This document shows positions 8,624-16,425 of a stretch of DNA of 64,000 nucleotides, one piece after another (the first letter of the stretch is position 1; every line of letters begins with the position of its first letter). The notes beneath the pieces are model-generated. The model was given only the letters and a program-made list of their open reading frames with translations, ran no database searches and was not told where the DNA came from. Position numbers and translations under genes: made by a program. The stretch lies in the NCBI GenBank assembly GCA_963712995.1, contig CAVQKH010000026.1, forward strand, positions 62,001 through 126,000, in the 5' to 3' direction. This DNA is from GCA-003244245 sp963712995 (lineage in GTDB: Bacteria; Actinomycetota; Actinomycetes; Mycobacteriales; Pseudonocardiaceae).

Positions 8624-9262
8624 GTGCAGTTCCGTGAACTGTCCGTGCCGGGTGTGATCGAGTTCACGCCCCAGGTCTTTCCCGATGCGCGCGGCCGGTT
8701 CGTGGCGCCGTTTCAGCAATCCGCGTTCGGCGCCGCCACAGGGCACCGGCTGCAGCTGGCACAGTCCAACCACAGCGTCTCGCACCGCGGCGTGATCCGT
8801 GGCGTGCACTTCTCCGACGTGCCCCCCGGTCAGGCCAAGTACGTGTACTGCACCCGGGGCTCACTGCTGGACGTCGCGATCGACGTCCGGATCGGCTCCC
8901 CCACCTTCGGCCGCTGGTGCTCGGTGCTGCTGGACACCGAGCACCACCGCGGCATCTATCTCGCCGAGGGAATCGGGCATGCGTTCATCGCACTGGCCGA
9001 TGACACCGTGATGGCCTACCTGTGTTCCACCGGATACGACCCCTCAGCCGAACACACCGTGAACCCTCTGGACCCGGCGCTGGGGCTGCCCTGGCCCGGC
9101 GACCTCGATCCGGTCCTGTCCGACAAAGATCGGACCGCCCCTACCCTCGCCGAAGCCATCCCTTTCCTCCCCAACTGGACCGCCTGCCAAACCCACTACG
9201 CCAACCTCCGAGGCGCCGCCCCGCAGTCAGCAGGCTCAGCGGGATTATCCGGGCCTCACTGA
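8624..9262 (+). CDS. rmlC: dTDP-4-dehydrorhamnose 3,5-epimerase family protein
   Basis: Predicted 212-residue cupin-fold epimerase acting on dTDP-4-keto-6-deoxyglucose, a step to dTDP-rhamnose or to other deoxysugars. It shows FPDARGRF, the substrate-loop RGVIRGVHF with the conserved histidine, and GIGHAFIAL. The GTG start at 8624 follows AAGGTG. No rmlA, rmlB or rmlD lies nearby, so the paralogue that makes a secondary-metabolite sugar is also possible. It overlaps the convergent protease gene by 7 bases. Confidence 0.85.
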   Translation: MQFRELSVPGVIEFTPQVFPDARGRFVAPFQQSAFGAATGHRLQLAQSNHSVSHRGVIRGVHFSDVPPGQAKYVYCTRGSLLDVAIDVRIGSPTFGRWCSVLLDTEHHRGIYLAEGIGHAFIALADDTVMAYLCSTGYDPSAEHTVNPLDPALGLPWPGDLDPVLSDKDRTAPTLAEAIPFLPNWTACQTHYANLRGAAPQSAGSAGLSGPH

Positions 9263-9588
9263 CCCCGCTGAAGCCGCTGAATGCGGGGGGCTGGCCAGAG
9301 ACGGGCGATGACCACTGCAATGGGGGTGGCGGGGCCCAGGTGGCGGGAGTCGGTGGATGCCACGGGGTTGTCGCCTTCGACCCACCAGGCCTCGCCGTGG
9401 CGGCCCACCGCGCGTTTGACGGACAACCGGCCGGGGCGTTGCGGCCAGCGGACGAGGACCACAGCTCCGGGCCGTGGCCGGGCTCGCAGGCTGATCAGCA
9501 CGACATCGCCATCCGCCAGCGTCGGCGACATCGAAGGGCCACGCACCACCGCGCGGCGCCACGGCCACCCGACACGGTCGTACCCCAT
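9256..9588 (-). CDS. sodX: Nickel superoxide dismutase maturation protease
   Basis: Predicted 110-residue S26-type (signal-peptidase-like) serine protease. The catalytic motif GPSMSP places the nucleophile at Ser19, and the general base is Lys58 in SVKRAVG. In SodX the protease removes the leader of Ni-SOD so that the mature N-terminus can bind nickel. The divergent neighbour at 9673 is that substrate, which fixes the assignment. An upstream GTG in the same frame could lengthen it slightly. Confidence 0.88.
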   Translation of the reverse strand: MGYDRVGWPWRRAVVRGPSMSPTLADGDVVLISLRARPRPGAVVLVRWPQRPGRLSVKRAVGRHGEAWWVEGDNPVASTDSRHLGPATPIAVVIARLWPAPRIQRLQRGQ

Positions 9589-9672
9589 CAGATGATCACC
9601 GTCCAGGATGCTCGGCGCGCCTCGCACGGGTAGGGTCGCGTGACGATGGAGCACACTTGTCAGGGAGGAACG

Positions 9673-10083
9673 ATGGGACTGCTGTCGCGCATTCTGCCCC
9701 GCCCCCACCTGGAGGTTACCGCGCACTGTGACCTCCCATGCGGCGTCTATGACCCCGCACAGGCCCGGATCGAGGCCGAGTCGGTCAAGGCGATCCAGGA
9801 GAAATACCAGACCAACGCGGACCCGGAATTCCGCACCCGCGCGATCGAGATCAAGGAACAGCGCAGTGACCTGGTGAAACACCACCTCTGGGTGCTGTGG
9901 ACCGACTATTTCAAACCGCCGCACTTCGAGAAATACCCGCAGCTGCACGAGTTGTTCAACAAGGCCACCAAGGCCGCCGGTGCCTCCGGCACCAAGGGAT
10001 CGAACGACCCCGCAACCGGGCAGGTCCTACTGGACCACATCAGTGAGATCGACAAGATCTTCTGGGAGACCAAGCAAGGCTGA
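9673..10083 (+). CDS. sodN: Nickel superoxide dismutase
   Basis: Predicted 136-residue precursor of the Ni-containing superoxide dismutase, which turns superoxide into oxygen and hydrogen peroxide in the cytoplasm. Residues 1-17 are the leader cleaved by SodX. The nickel hook HCDLPCGVY starts at His18, with ligands His18, Cys19 and Cys23. The helical part IEAESVKAIQEKY to the C-terminus matches the family. Start: ATG 9673 behind AGGGAGG. It is divergent from sodX, so the 84 bases between them hold both promoters; in other actinomycetes this gene answers to nickel supply. Confidence 0.96.
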   Translation: MGLLSRILPRPHLEVTAHCDLPCGVYDPAQARIEAESVKAIQEKYQTNADPEFRTRAIEIKEQRSDLVKHHLWVLWTDYFKPPHFEKYPQLHELFNKATKAAGASGTKGSNDPATGQVLLDHISEIDKIFWETKQG

Positions 10084-10091
10084 GGTCCACG

Positions 10092-10150
10092 TAACGAGAC
10101 ACGGCGCTGACCAGCGTAAACTTATCGCTGGTCAGCGCCGTGTCTCGTTA
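10092..10150 (+). terminator. Perfect 25-bp hairpin after sodN
   Basis: The arms 10092-10116 and 10126-10150 are exact complements around a 9-base loop, and the right arm is followed by a T-rich run. It lies 9 bases after the sodN stop and is a very strong intrinsic terminator. Confidence 0.88.
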
Positions 10151-10427
10151 TTGATCGTTGTTTCGTCCACAAGAGACCCAGTCTAGGAGCTGGCACAGAA
10201 GAGATCTTGGACGCGATACGAGACTTCGAAGATCTTGCAGATAGTTACCGGATCCGACGTTTCAGAGATCTTATGCGTTTTTCGCGCCGGCTTGCACTGC
10301 CAATAGCCAGGAAGTAACGCAGCGTAATTTCCTGGTGACCCAGCGGCAACATATACCGTTCGGCGGCACACCATGGCGCCTGGCCACTATGGCTCGTAGG
10401 ATGGGAGGAAAGCGACGGGAGCGACTC
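10151..10427. other. Intergenic region before GntR gene
   Basis: This stretch has lower GC than its surroundings and no convincing coding frame. It should hold the promoter and operator of the GntR regulator. No tRNA-like fold was recognised. Confidence 0.4.
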
Positions 10428-10445
10428 ATGAGACATGATGGTTAA
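10428..10445 (+). other. Five-codon leader ORF overlapping GntR start
   Basis: ATG at 10428 follows GGGAG at the usual spacing and reads MRHDG then TAA. It ends inside the first codons of the GntR gene, whose own start codons (10435 and 10438) are further from that ribosome-binding site. It may be a translational coupling or attenuation device, or simply chance. Confidence 0.35.
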
Positions 10446-11199
10446 CCCCGGCGATACACGCTCACCGTACCGCCAAGTGGCGGATGCACTGCGGGCCGAG
10501 ATCGAGTCCGGTGCGTTACGCGCGGGTGATCCGCTCCCATCGAACACCTCGATCATGGATCGATTCAAGGTGGCCAGCTCCACAGCACAGCGCGCGGTTC
10601 GAACCTTGACGTCGGAAGGTCTGGTCGAGAGCGTTCCCGGCCGAGGGGTCTTCGTCCGCAAGAAGCAGCCGCGGCGCGTGGTGTCGTCACGGTATGTGTC
10701 CGCCCCACCGGAAGGTGGGCAGGACCGGTGGACCGCCGAGGGCGCGGAAGAGGGCCGCCGGGCTGATCAACAGATCGCCTTCGTCGGGGAGGTCGAACCA
10801 CCGGATGAAGTAGCTGACCATCTGAGGCTGCCTGATGCAGGCACGGCCGTGGTCCGACGTCGCGTGATGTTTCTGGATGACGAGCCCGTCGAACTGACGA
10901 ACACGTACTACCCTGCTGATCTTGCCCGGGGTAGCGGCATCATGGATGCGAGCAAGATCCCTCGTGGCGCCCGTGCCGCGCTGGCCGACCTCGGTTACCC
11001 GCCCCGGCGGGCGCACGAGGTGGTGTATACGCGGATGCCCACCCCTGATGAATCCCGAGCGTTGCGCCTGCCCATGGGCACACCCGTCCTCCATGTCGTG
11101 CGCACGGTGCTCTCCGACGATGACCGGCCGATCGAGGTGAGCGTGATGGTCCTCAGCGGTGATCGGAACCGCCTGGAGTACGAGATTCCCGCCGACTGA
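10435..11199 (+). CDS. GntR family transcriptional regulator (HutC/UTRA type)
   Basis: Predicted 254-residue DNA-binding regulator. Residues 10-75 form the winged helix: SPYRQVADALRAEIESG, PLPSNTSIMDRF and the wing GLVESVPGRGVFVR. From about 100 to the end is the UTRA ligand-binding domain, ending DRNRLEYEI. Members bind small effectors or act as KorSA-type repressors of integrative elements. The next two genes, an excisionase-like HTH and a small unknown protein, make the second role worth considering. No metabolic target is adjacent. ATG 10435 and ATG 10438 are both possible starts. Confidence 0.88.
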   Translation: MMVNPGDTRSPYRQVADALRAEIESGALRAGDPLPSNTSIMDRFKVASSTAQRAVRTLTSEGLVESVPGRGVFVRKKQPRRVVSSRYVSAPPEGGQDRWTAEGAEEGRRADQQIAFVGEVEPPDEVADHLRLPDAGTAVVRRRVMFLDDEPVELTNTYYPADLARGSGIMDASKIPRGARAALADLGYPPRRAHEVVYTRMPTPDESRALRLPMGTPVLHVVRTVLSDDDRPIEVSVMVLSGDRNRLEYEIPAD

Positions 11200-11398
11200 G
11201 TCCCCGCCCAGCCGTCTCCCACGCAGCCGTCTCCTGCCTGTCGCTTGCCAGCCCCCGGATGCCGTACATATCCGGGGGCTGCGCGGTCTCGGCGTACCGG
11301 TGGAGGTCACATCAAGCTATGGTGCTATGGTGCCATACCTCGGTGTCGCTGTCCGGCTTGATGTCAGACAGCGGACCTCGAACCTTGGAAGGGGAGCG

Positions 11399-11632
11399 AT
11401 GCAGGTTCAGAGCACCCGGATGTACCGGGTCGGAAAGGCGGCCGGGCACTTTCACGTGTCGGCTGCGACGATCTATCGGGCGATGGAGTCCGGTCAGCTG
11501 GATACCGGGAAGCGAGGCAACGGCACAGGCACGTTGCGAGTGACCGGGGCAGCAACCGTAGCCCACCCGGCGATCTGTGCGCAGGCCGCCCACCACCCGC
11601 TCCTGACCGCTGCGATGCCGCCAGTCCGATGA
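11399..11632 (+). CDS. Small HTH protein, excisionase-like
   Basis: Predicted 77-residue protein with an N-terminal MerR/excisionase-type helix-turn-helix, YRVGKAAGHFHVSAATIYRA followed by MESGQL. The C-terminus is low-complexity. A strong GGAAGGGGAGCG ribosome-binding site precedes ATG 11399. It is coupled to the next gene by an ATGA overlap. It resembles the Xis-type proteins of actinobacterial integrative elements, but no integrase is next to it. Confidence 0.65.
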   Translation: MQVQSTRMYRVGKAAGHFHVSAATIYRAMESGQLDTGKRGNGTGTLRVTGAATVAHPAICAQAAHHPLLTAAMPPVR

Positions 11633-11883
11633 AGACCATCCGCCTGCCGGACACGGCCACCTCACCGGGACTGCCCGCTGGTACCCGGGTGCAGCTCAAG
11701 ACCAGCGCGAAGGTTGCCGGGACGGTCATGTCCTACCAGCATGGGTGCTCGCCGGCTCGGCTCGGCCTGTTCCCCGTACGCCTGGATGACGGCATCTGGC
11801 AGACCTGTCACACCAGCGACGTCATCGTGCTCTCCTCGCCGAAGTACCCCGATCAGCGAGAGGGTCGGCGACACAACCGTTGA
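11629..11883 (+). CDS. Hypothetical protein, 84 aa
   Basis: A small predicted soluble protein that I do not recognise. It has a beta-rich core (GTRVQLKTSAKVAGTV, then LFPVRLDDGIWQT) suggesting an SH3-like barrel. Its start overlaps the stop of the HTH gene (ATGA), so the two are translated together. Confidence 0.6.
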   Translation: MKTIRLPDTATSPGLPAGTRVQLKTSAKVAGTVMSYQHGCSPARLGLFPVRLDDGIWQTCHTSDVIVLSSPKYPDQREGRRHNR

Positions 11884-11934
11884 TCCATCCCAGGACGCCA
11901 GGCCGACGGCTGCAGCGCGTCGCAGGATGATGGG

Positions 11935-13260
11935 ATGCTGTCAGTTATGCCTGATCCGCCACCGGGGGTGTCCTCGGGTGCGCTGTTCGACCGCGTCGGC
12001 CTGGGTGACGATCATCCTGGTGCCCTGGCGTGGGCTCATGACCTCGCTGCCGGCCTACGGTCCTCGGGTGATCACGAATTGGCCCGGGTCATTGATGAGG
12101 ACACTCTGGGCAGGCGCCGCCGGGTGCTGGGCGAGGACCACCCCGACACGCTGACCTCGGCTCATTACCTCGCCGTCGATCTGAGCTCGCTGGGAGAGCA
12201 CCAACAGGCCCGCCAACTCGGCGAGGACACCCTGAACCGCTACCGCCGGGTGTTGGGCGAGGATGACTCACTGACGTTGCGTTCGGCCCACCAGCTCGCC
12301 AGCGATCTGCGGGCGCTGGGTGAACACGAAGGAGCCCGGCAGCTCAGCGAGGACACCCTCAAGCGGCGCCGCCGGGCGCTGGGCCAGGACCACCCCGCGA
12401 CCCTGCGCTCGGCGATCAATCTCGCGGTCGATCTGCGGGCGTTGGGTGAGCACCAATGGGCCCGGGTACTGGGCGAGGACACCGTAGCCCGCTGCCGCCG
12501 GGTGCTGGGTGAGGACCATCCGCATACCCTGACCTGCGCGCACAACCTCACCAACGACCTTCGTGCGCTGGGCGAGCACGAGCAGGCCCGCCGGCTCAGC
12601 GAAGACACCCTGACCCGCTGCCGCCAGGTACTGGGCGAGGACCATCCCCGCACCCTGACCTCGGCCCACGACTTCGCCGTGGATCTGCGCGCCGTGGGCG
12701 AGTACCAGCAAGCCCGCGCACTCGACGAGGACACCCTGACCCGCTGCCGCCAGGTGCTCGGGGAGGACCATCCTCATACGCTGAGCACGAGTCACAACCT
12801 CGCCAACGATCTGCGTGCGCTCGGCGAGCACGAGCAGGCCCGCCGGCTCAGCGAGGACACCCTGACCCGCCGCTGTCGGGTGCTGGGCCAGGATCACCCG
12901 AACACGCTGATCTCAGCCAACAACCTCGCCCTTGACCTCCGCGCCTTGGGCGAGTACCAGCTGGCCCGCGCGCTCGACGAGGACACCTTGGCCCGCTGCC
13001 GCCAGGTGTTGGGCCATGACCACCCCAACACCCTGACGGCGGCGTACAACCTCGTCCGCGACCTGAACGCGCTGGGCGAATACCAGCCCGCCCACCAACT
13101 CAGCGCGGACACCCTGAGCCGCTGCCAGCGAGCGCTGGGCCACCATCACCCCGAGACTGCGGAATCACCCAACAATGCCGCCGACCGCCCGTGCACCTCC
13201 GCGGAACATCGGCGAATCCAGCGGCTGGCAGAGTGGATCAACTCCCAATACCCGTCATGA
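11935..13260 (+). CDS. Tandem tetratricopeptide-repeat protein
   Basis: Predicted 441-residue protein made almost wholly of kinesin-light-chain-like TPR units of 42 residues. Each carries LGEDHPxTL, then an A-N-L-A helix, then LGEHxQAR and a LSEDTL-RCRRV helix; about nine to ten units are visible. In actinobacteria such arrays usually form the C-terminal sensor of NB-ARC or other STAND proteins; here there is no NTPase domain, so it is a free scaffold or a fragment. The DNA repeats at 126 bases across about 12.1-13.1 kb. ATG 11935 and ATG 11947 are both possible starts. Confidence 0.8.
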   Translation: MLSVMPDPPPGVSSGALFDRVGLGDDHPGALAWAHDLAAGLRSSGDHELARVIDEDTLGRRRRVLGEDHPDTLTSAHYLAVDLSSLGEHQQARQLGEDTLNRYRRVLGEDDSLTLRSAHQLASDLRALGEHEGARQLSEDTLKRRRRALGQDHPATLRSAINLAVDLRALGEHQWARVLGEDTVARCRRVLGEDHPHTLTCAHNLTNDLRALGEHEQARRLSEDTLTRCRQVLGEDHPRTLTSAHDFAVDLRAVGEYQQARALDEDTLTRCRQVLGEDHPHTLSTSHNLANDLRALGEHEQARRLSEDTLTRRCRVLGQDHPNTLISANNLALDLRALGEYQLARALDEDTLARCRQVLGHDHPNTLTAAYNLVRDLNALGEYQPAHQLSADTLSRCQRALGHHHPETAESPNNAADRPCTSAEHRRIQRLAEWINSQYPS

Positions 13261-13345
13261 CCACTTGCCCCGCCTCGGCTGATCCCCATCGTTGCTACAG
13301 CGGGTTCCCTCAAAGGATGAACCCAGAGCGAACAGGGGATGAACA

Positions 13346-13363
13346 TACCCCCTATTAGGGGTA
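13346..13363. promoter_or_regulatory. CsoR-like palindrome upstream of histidine kinase
   Basis: The quasi-palindrome TACCCCCTATTAGGGGTA has the C-rich/G-rich halves seen in operators of the copper-sensing CsoR/RcnR family. It lies about 65 bases before the kinase start at 13429. No csoR or copper-export gene is in the window, so control by such a repressor is inference. Confidence 0.4.
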
Positions 13364-13428
13364 GAGTTGATGACTTAAAGTAGATCAAGGCTAGAAATTC
13401 CACCCATTCGAGTGTTTACGATCGCAGT

Positions 13429-14307
13429 GTGACACTCACAGCCACGCTCACCGCGATCGGTGCGCTGATGGTCGGAATCCTCATCGGCCTCCCCATCCGG
13501 ATCGCGGCAAAGCCAGCGTCTCCGGATGGTGCTCAAGACTCGGATGCGGTGCGGTTGGAGGCGACCCGGCGGGATTTCGTGGCCAACGTCAGCCACGAAC
13601 TCAAAACCCCCGTCGGCGCGATGGCCCTGCTGGCCGAAGCGGTCCTGGATGCCGCCGATGACCCCCACGAGGTCCGCCGCTTCGGCACCAAAATCCTCAA
13701 CGAAGCCAACCGCCTGGGCACCCTGGTCACCGAACTCATCGCGCTGTCCCGACTCCAAGGCGCCGAACGACTCCCCGCACTGGGCACCGTCGAAGTCGAC
13801 CACGTCATCACCGACGCCCTCGACCGCTGCCGCCTGGCCGCCGAATCCGCCAACATCCGCTTCACCCTCGACCCCCCCTCCGGCCTGCTCCTCCACGGCG
13901 ACGCCACCCTGCTGGTCACCGCCCTGTCCAACCTGCTCGACAACGCCGTGTCCTACTCACCCCCCGGCAGCCCCGTCTCCCTGAGCCGCCGCATGGAAGA
14001 CGGCTACGTCGAAATCGCCGTCACCGACCGCGGCCTGGGCATCGAACCCGAACACCAACAACGCGTCTTCGAACGCTTCTTCCGCATCGACCAAGCCCGC
14101 TCCCGCACCACCGGCGGCACCGGCCTGGGCCTGGCCATCGTCAAACACATCGCCGCCAACCACGGCGGCGAAGTCCACCTGTGGAGCAAACCCGGCACCG
14201 GCTCCACCTTCACCCTGCGCATCCCCGCCCACCCGGACAACCCACCGCAGCTGCCCTCCATACCCGAACCCCTGGCAGCGTCGAGTTCGTCGAGCTCCTT
14301 CGGATAA
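13429..14307 (+). CDS. Orphan sensor histidine kinase (SenX3-like, no sensor domain)
   Basis: Predicted 292-residue membrane-anchored kinase. One transmembrane segment (residues 3-25) leads directly into the HisKA domain, FVANVSHELKTPVGAM, with the phospho-acceptor at His56. The ATPase domain shows N (LSNLLDNAVSYS), G1 (VTDRGLGI), F (FERFFRID) and G2 (GTGLGLAIVKHIA) boxes. SenX3 itself is longer and has a PAS domain between membrane and kinase; that part is absent. No response regulator is adjacent. A Ser-rich tail ends the protein. Start: GTG 13429. Confidence 0.82.
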   Translation: MTLTATLTAIGALMVGILIGLPIRIAAKPASPDGAQDSDAVRLEATRRDFVANVSHELKTPVGAMALLAEAVLDAADDPHEVRRFGTKILNEANRLGTLVTELIALSRLQGAERLPALGTVEVDHVITDALDRCRLAAESANIRFTLDPPSGLLLHGDATLLVTALSNLLDNAVSYSPPGSPVSLSRRMEDGYVEIAVTDRGLGIEPEHQQRVFERFFRIDQARSRTTGGTGLGLAIVKHIAANHGGEVHLWSKPGTGSTFTLRIPAHPDNPPQLPSIPEPLAASSSSSSFG

Positions 14308-14317
14308 ACCGGTAGGG

Positions 14318-15139
14318 GTGTCGACAGCAGGCCCAGGTTGGCGCACGATCAGCTACACCGTGGACGCAGTCGAGCACTTCATCGGGTTACTGGCCGGGCG
14401 CGGGCCCGGGCCGGAGCTCGACGTGGGCGCGCTCGCGATCGCGGCCGGCGCAGACCCGGACCTCGACGCCGCGACCTGGCTGCGCGAACTGGATCGGCTG
14501 GCGCAGGGCATCGACTCGCTCGAGGCGCTGCGCCACCGACTGTTCGTCACAGAACGCTTCGCCGGCAACACCGAGAACTACTACGATCCGCGCAACTCCC
14601 TGCTGGATCAGGTGCTCCACCGCAGGCTCGGCATCCCCATCACGTTGTCGCTCGTCTGCCTCGAGGTGGGGCGGCGTGCCGGCGTATCGCTTGAGGGCGT
14701 CAGCATGCCGGGCCACTTCCTGGTCCGTCCGATGGCCACCAACCACTACCTCGACGCGTTCAACGGCGGCACGCTGCTCGATCTCGCCGGTTGCGAAGCG
14801 TTGTTCCGGGCCGCGAACCAGGCGGGTCCGGAGGTCCCATTCGGGCGACACCTGTTGACGGCGGCACCCCGAAGAGCGATCTTCGCCCGCATTCTGCAGA
14901 ACCTGCGGACCGCCTATCGCAACCTCGGACGTCTCGCCGACCTGGAATGGGTATTGCGGATGCGCTTGGCGCTACCCGGTGTGGGAGCTCAAGAACTCAT
15001 CGAGCTGGGTCACACACTCGGCAGGCAAGGTCAGTTCCTCGACGGTGCCAAGTTCCTGGAGTCACAGATCTCCACCTGGCCGCAGCATGCCGAACTTCTG
15101 CAATATGCCGCTCACAGCCTGCGCGCACAACTCAACTGA
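14318..15139 (+). CDS. SirB1 family protein (transglutaminase-like fold with TPR)
   Basis: Predicted 273-residue cytoplasmic protein. The N-terminal half is the SirB1/transglutaminase-like domain, with NYYDPRNSLLDQVLHRRLG then IPITLSLVCLEVGRRAG and GHFLVRP; the C-terminal half has TPR-like helices. The family is widespread but its biochemical role is not settled. The GTG start at 14318 follows GGTAGGG and lies 10 bases after the kinase stop, so the two may share a transcript. Confidence 0.8.
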   Translation: MSTAGPGWRTISYTVDAVEHFIGLLAGRGPGPELDVGALAIAAGADPDLDAATWLRELDRLAQGIDSLEALRHRLFVTERFAGNTENYYDPRNSLLDQVLHRRLGIPITLSLVCLEVGRRAGVSLEGVSMPGHFLVRPMATNHYLDAFNGGTLLDLAGCEALFRAANQAGPEVPFGRHLLTAAPRRAIFARILQNLRTAYRNLGRLADLEWVLRMRLALPGVGAQELIELGHTLGRQGQFLDGAKFLESQISTWPQHAELLQYAAHSLRAQLN

Positions 15140-15180
15140 GCTTAACGGCCGGATTCTGTCGATCAGCGGTCTTCGGGTGA

Positions 15181-15663
15181 TTATTCGGGACGATTACCAG
15201 TGGCCCATCGCAGCGCCGGCGGGCAGAACAGCAGCACCAACACAGCTACACAGAACGCTGCAGCCGGTATCCCGTAGGCCGGCTGGGACGATGGCCCGGC
15301 GGCATACCAGCACGCCCCGAGCAACAGCAGCTGAGCGACCACAGCCGGGGTGCGCGCGCCGTGCCGGCCCCGCACCAGGTTCACCCCCACTGCGACCAGG
15401 ATGGCCCCGAAACCGGCCAGCCAGGCTGCGGTGGCCCCGACCGGTACCGGACTGCTGGATCCGCGCGCCGCGACAAGAAACCCAGCTGCGACCGCCACCC
15501 CGGCCAGACCCTGCAGCACCACCAGCACGCCCGCTACTCGGACCGGACCTGGCACTGTTGACCCAGTGCGCTCAGTTGAACCAGCAGACTCGGCGGTCAC
15601 TGCAACAGGGTAGTCCGCAACGTCAGTATAGTTCCGTGACGACTCCACCACACGCCGTGACAC
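15181..15663 (-). CDS. Small integral membrane protein
   Basis: Predicted protein of up to 160 residues with four hydrophobic segments (PVRVAGVLVVLQGLAGVAVA, TAAWLAGFGAILVAVGVN, VVAQLLLLGACWYAAG and FCVAVLVLLFC). A similarly placed membrane protein sits next to whiB1 in mycobacteria. No function is known. The start is uncertain: GTG 15663 gives the longest form, while GTG 15600 removes a polar N-terminus. Confidence 0.6.
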   Translation of the reverse strand: MSRRVVESSRNYTDVADYPVAVTAESAGSTERTGSTVPGPVRVAGVLVVLQGLAGVAVAAGFLVAARGSSSPVPVGATAAWLAGFGAILVAVGVNLVRGRHGARTPAVVAQLLLLGACWYAAGPSSQPAYGIPAAAFCVAVLVLLFCPPALRWATGNRPE

Positions 15664-16047
15664 GAAAACTCGACCGAAACGTTTGAGCGGGTCGCCTCGT
15701 TACCTCCGATAGGCCAGCTGTTCCAGAAACCTCACGACCTTCGGGTCGGCGAGGGTTCTTGGACGGCCCACCGTGGTGATCATGTCTCGGTGGCCGAGCG
15801 GAGCGGGTTGTCGTGATCAAGCTTCCGTGATGCGCAGCCAGGCCCGAATTGTGCTTGAGTAATCGGTTTCACGTGCGGTTGGCAGTACCTACGGCGGGGT
15901 ACCCGCTGGGTGAATCGACTCACTTCGTCCGTAGATACCCCTTGACATCGTGGGTGATTGTGAAATCATTCACAAGCCCAAATAACAGACGACGACAGCG
16001 TTGGGACGACAGGAGTTCCCCGGCGCGATCGACGAGGAGCAAGAACC
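15664..16047. other. Intergenic region carrying the whiB1 promoter
   Basis: No gene was seen. TTGACA at 15942-15947, followed about 16 bases later by AATCAT (15964-15969), is a plausible promoter for whiB1, giving a leader of about 70 bases. A dyad-like GTGAAATCATTCAC overlaps the -10 and could be an operator. Confidence 0.45.
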
Positions 16048-16302
16048 ATGGACTGGCGCCACCACGCGGCCTGCCGAGACGAGGACCCCGAGCTGTTCTT
16101 CCCTGTGGGAACCAGCGGCCCCGCTCTACTGCAGATCACCGAGGCTAAGGCTGTCTGCCGCCGCTGCCCGGTCAATGCTGAGTGCCTCAATTGGGCACTC
16201 ACATCCGGACAGGATGCTGGTGTGTGGGGCGGTATGAGCGAGGACGAGCGACGTGCCCTCAAGCGGCGCAACGCTCGGACCGGGGCCCGTAACGGCGTCT
16301 GA
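16048..16302 (+). CDS. whiB1: WhiB-family iron-sulfur regulator
   Basis: Predicted 84-residue Wbl protein. It coordinates a [4Fe-4S] cluster through Cys9, Cys37, Cys40 and Cys46 and carries the GVWGG turn and a basic C-terminal tail (ALKRRNARTGAR) for DNA binding. The sequence starting MDWRHHAACRDEDPELFFP is of the WhiB1 subgroup, which in mycobacteria is essential, nitric-oxide sensitive and binds SigA. Its convergent neighbour pdtaS and the following genes repeat the mycobacterial order, which supports the name. Confidence 0.94.
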   Translation: MDWRHHAACRDEDPELFFPVGTSGPALLQITEAKAVCRRCPVNAECLNWALTSGQDAGVWGGMSEDERRALKRRNARTGARNGV

Positions 16303-16324
16303 TCCGCGCACAATCGCATGACCA

Positions 16325-16362
16325 ACGAGAGGTCCGGCACCCGACGGTGCCGGACCTCTCGT
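16325..16362. terminator. 17-bp hairpin between whiB1 and pdtaS
   Basis: The arms 16325-16341 and 16346-16362 pair perfectly around CGAC. It lies between two convergent genes and can act as terminator for both strands. Confidence 0.88.
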
Positions 16363-16425
16363 CATTGGGCGATGTGGGCGAGGTCTGCTGACACGCCACT
16401 CCTGCTGGCCCTCAACTGCTGGCAC

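Noticed and set aside
10151..10427. tRNA-derived attachment site before the GntR gene
   Set aside because: No cloverleaf or CCA-end pattern could be recognised; no tRNA gene was seen anywhere in the window.
12089..13149. Long open frames on the minus strand across the TPR gene
   Set aside because: They mirror the 126-base period of the plus-strand gene and show no family features; the plus strand carries clear TPR motifs.
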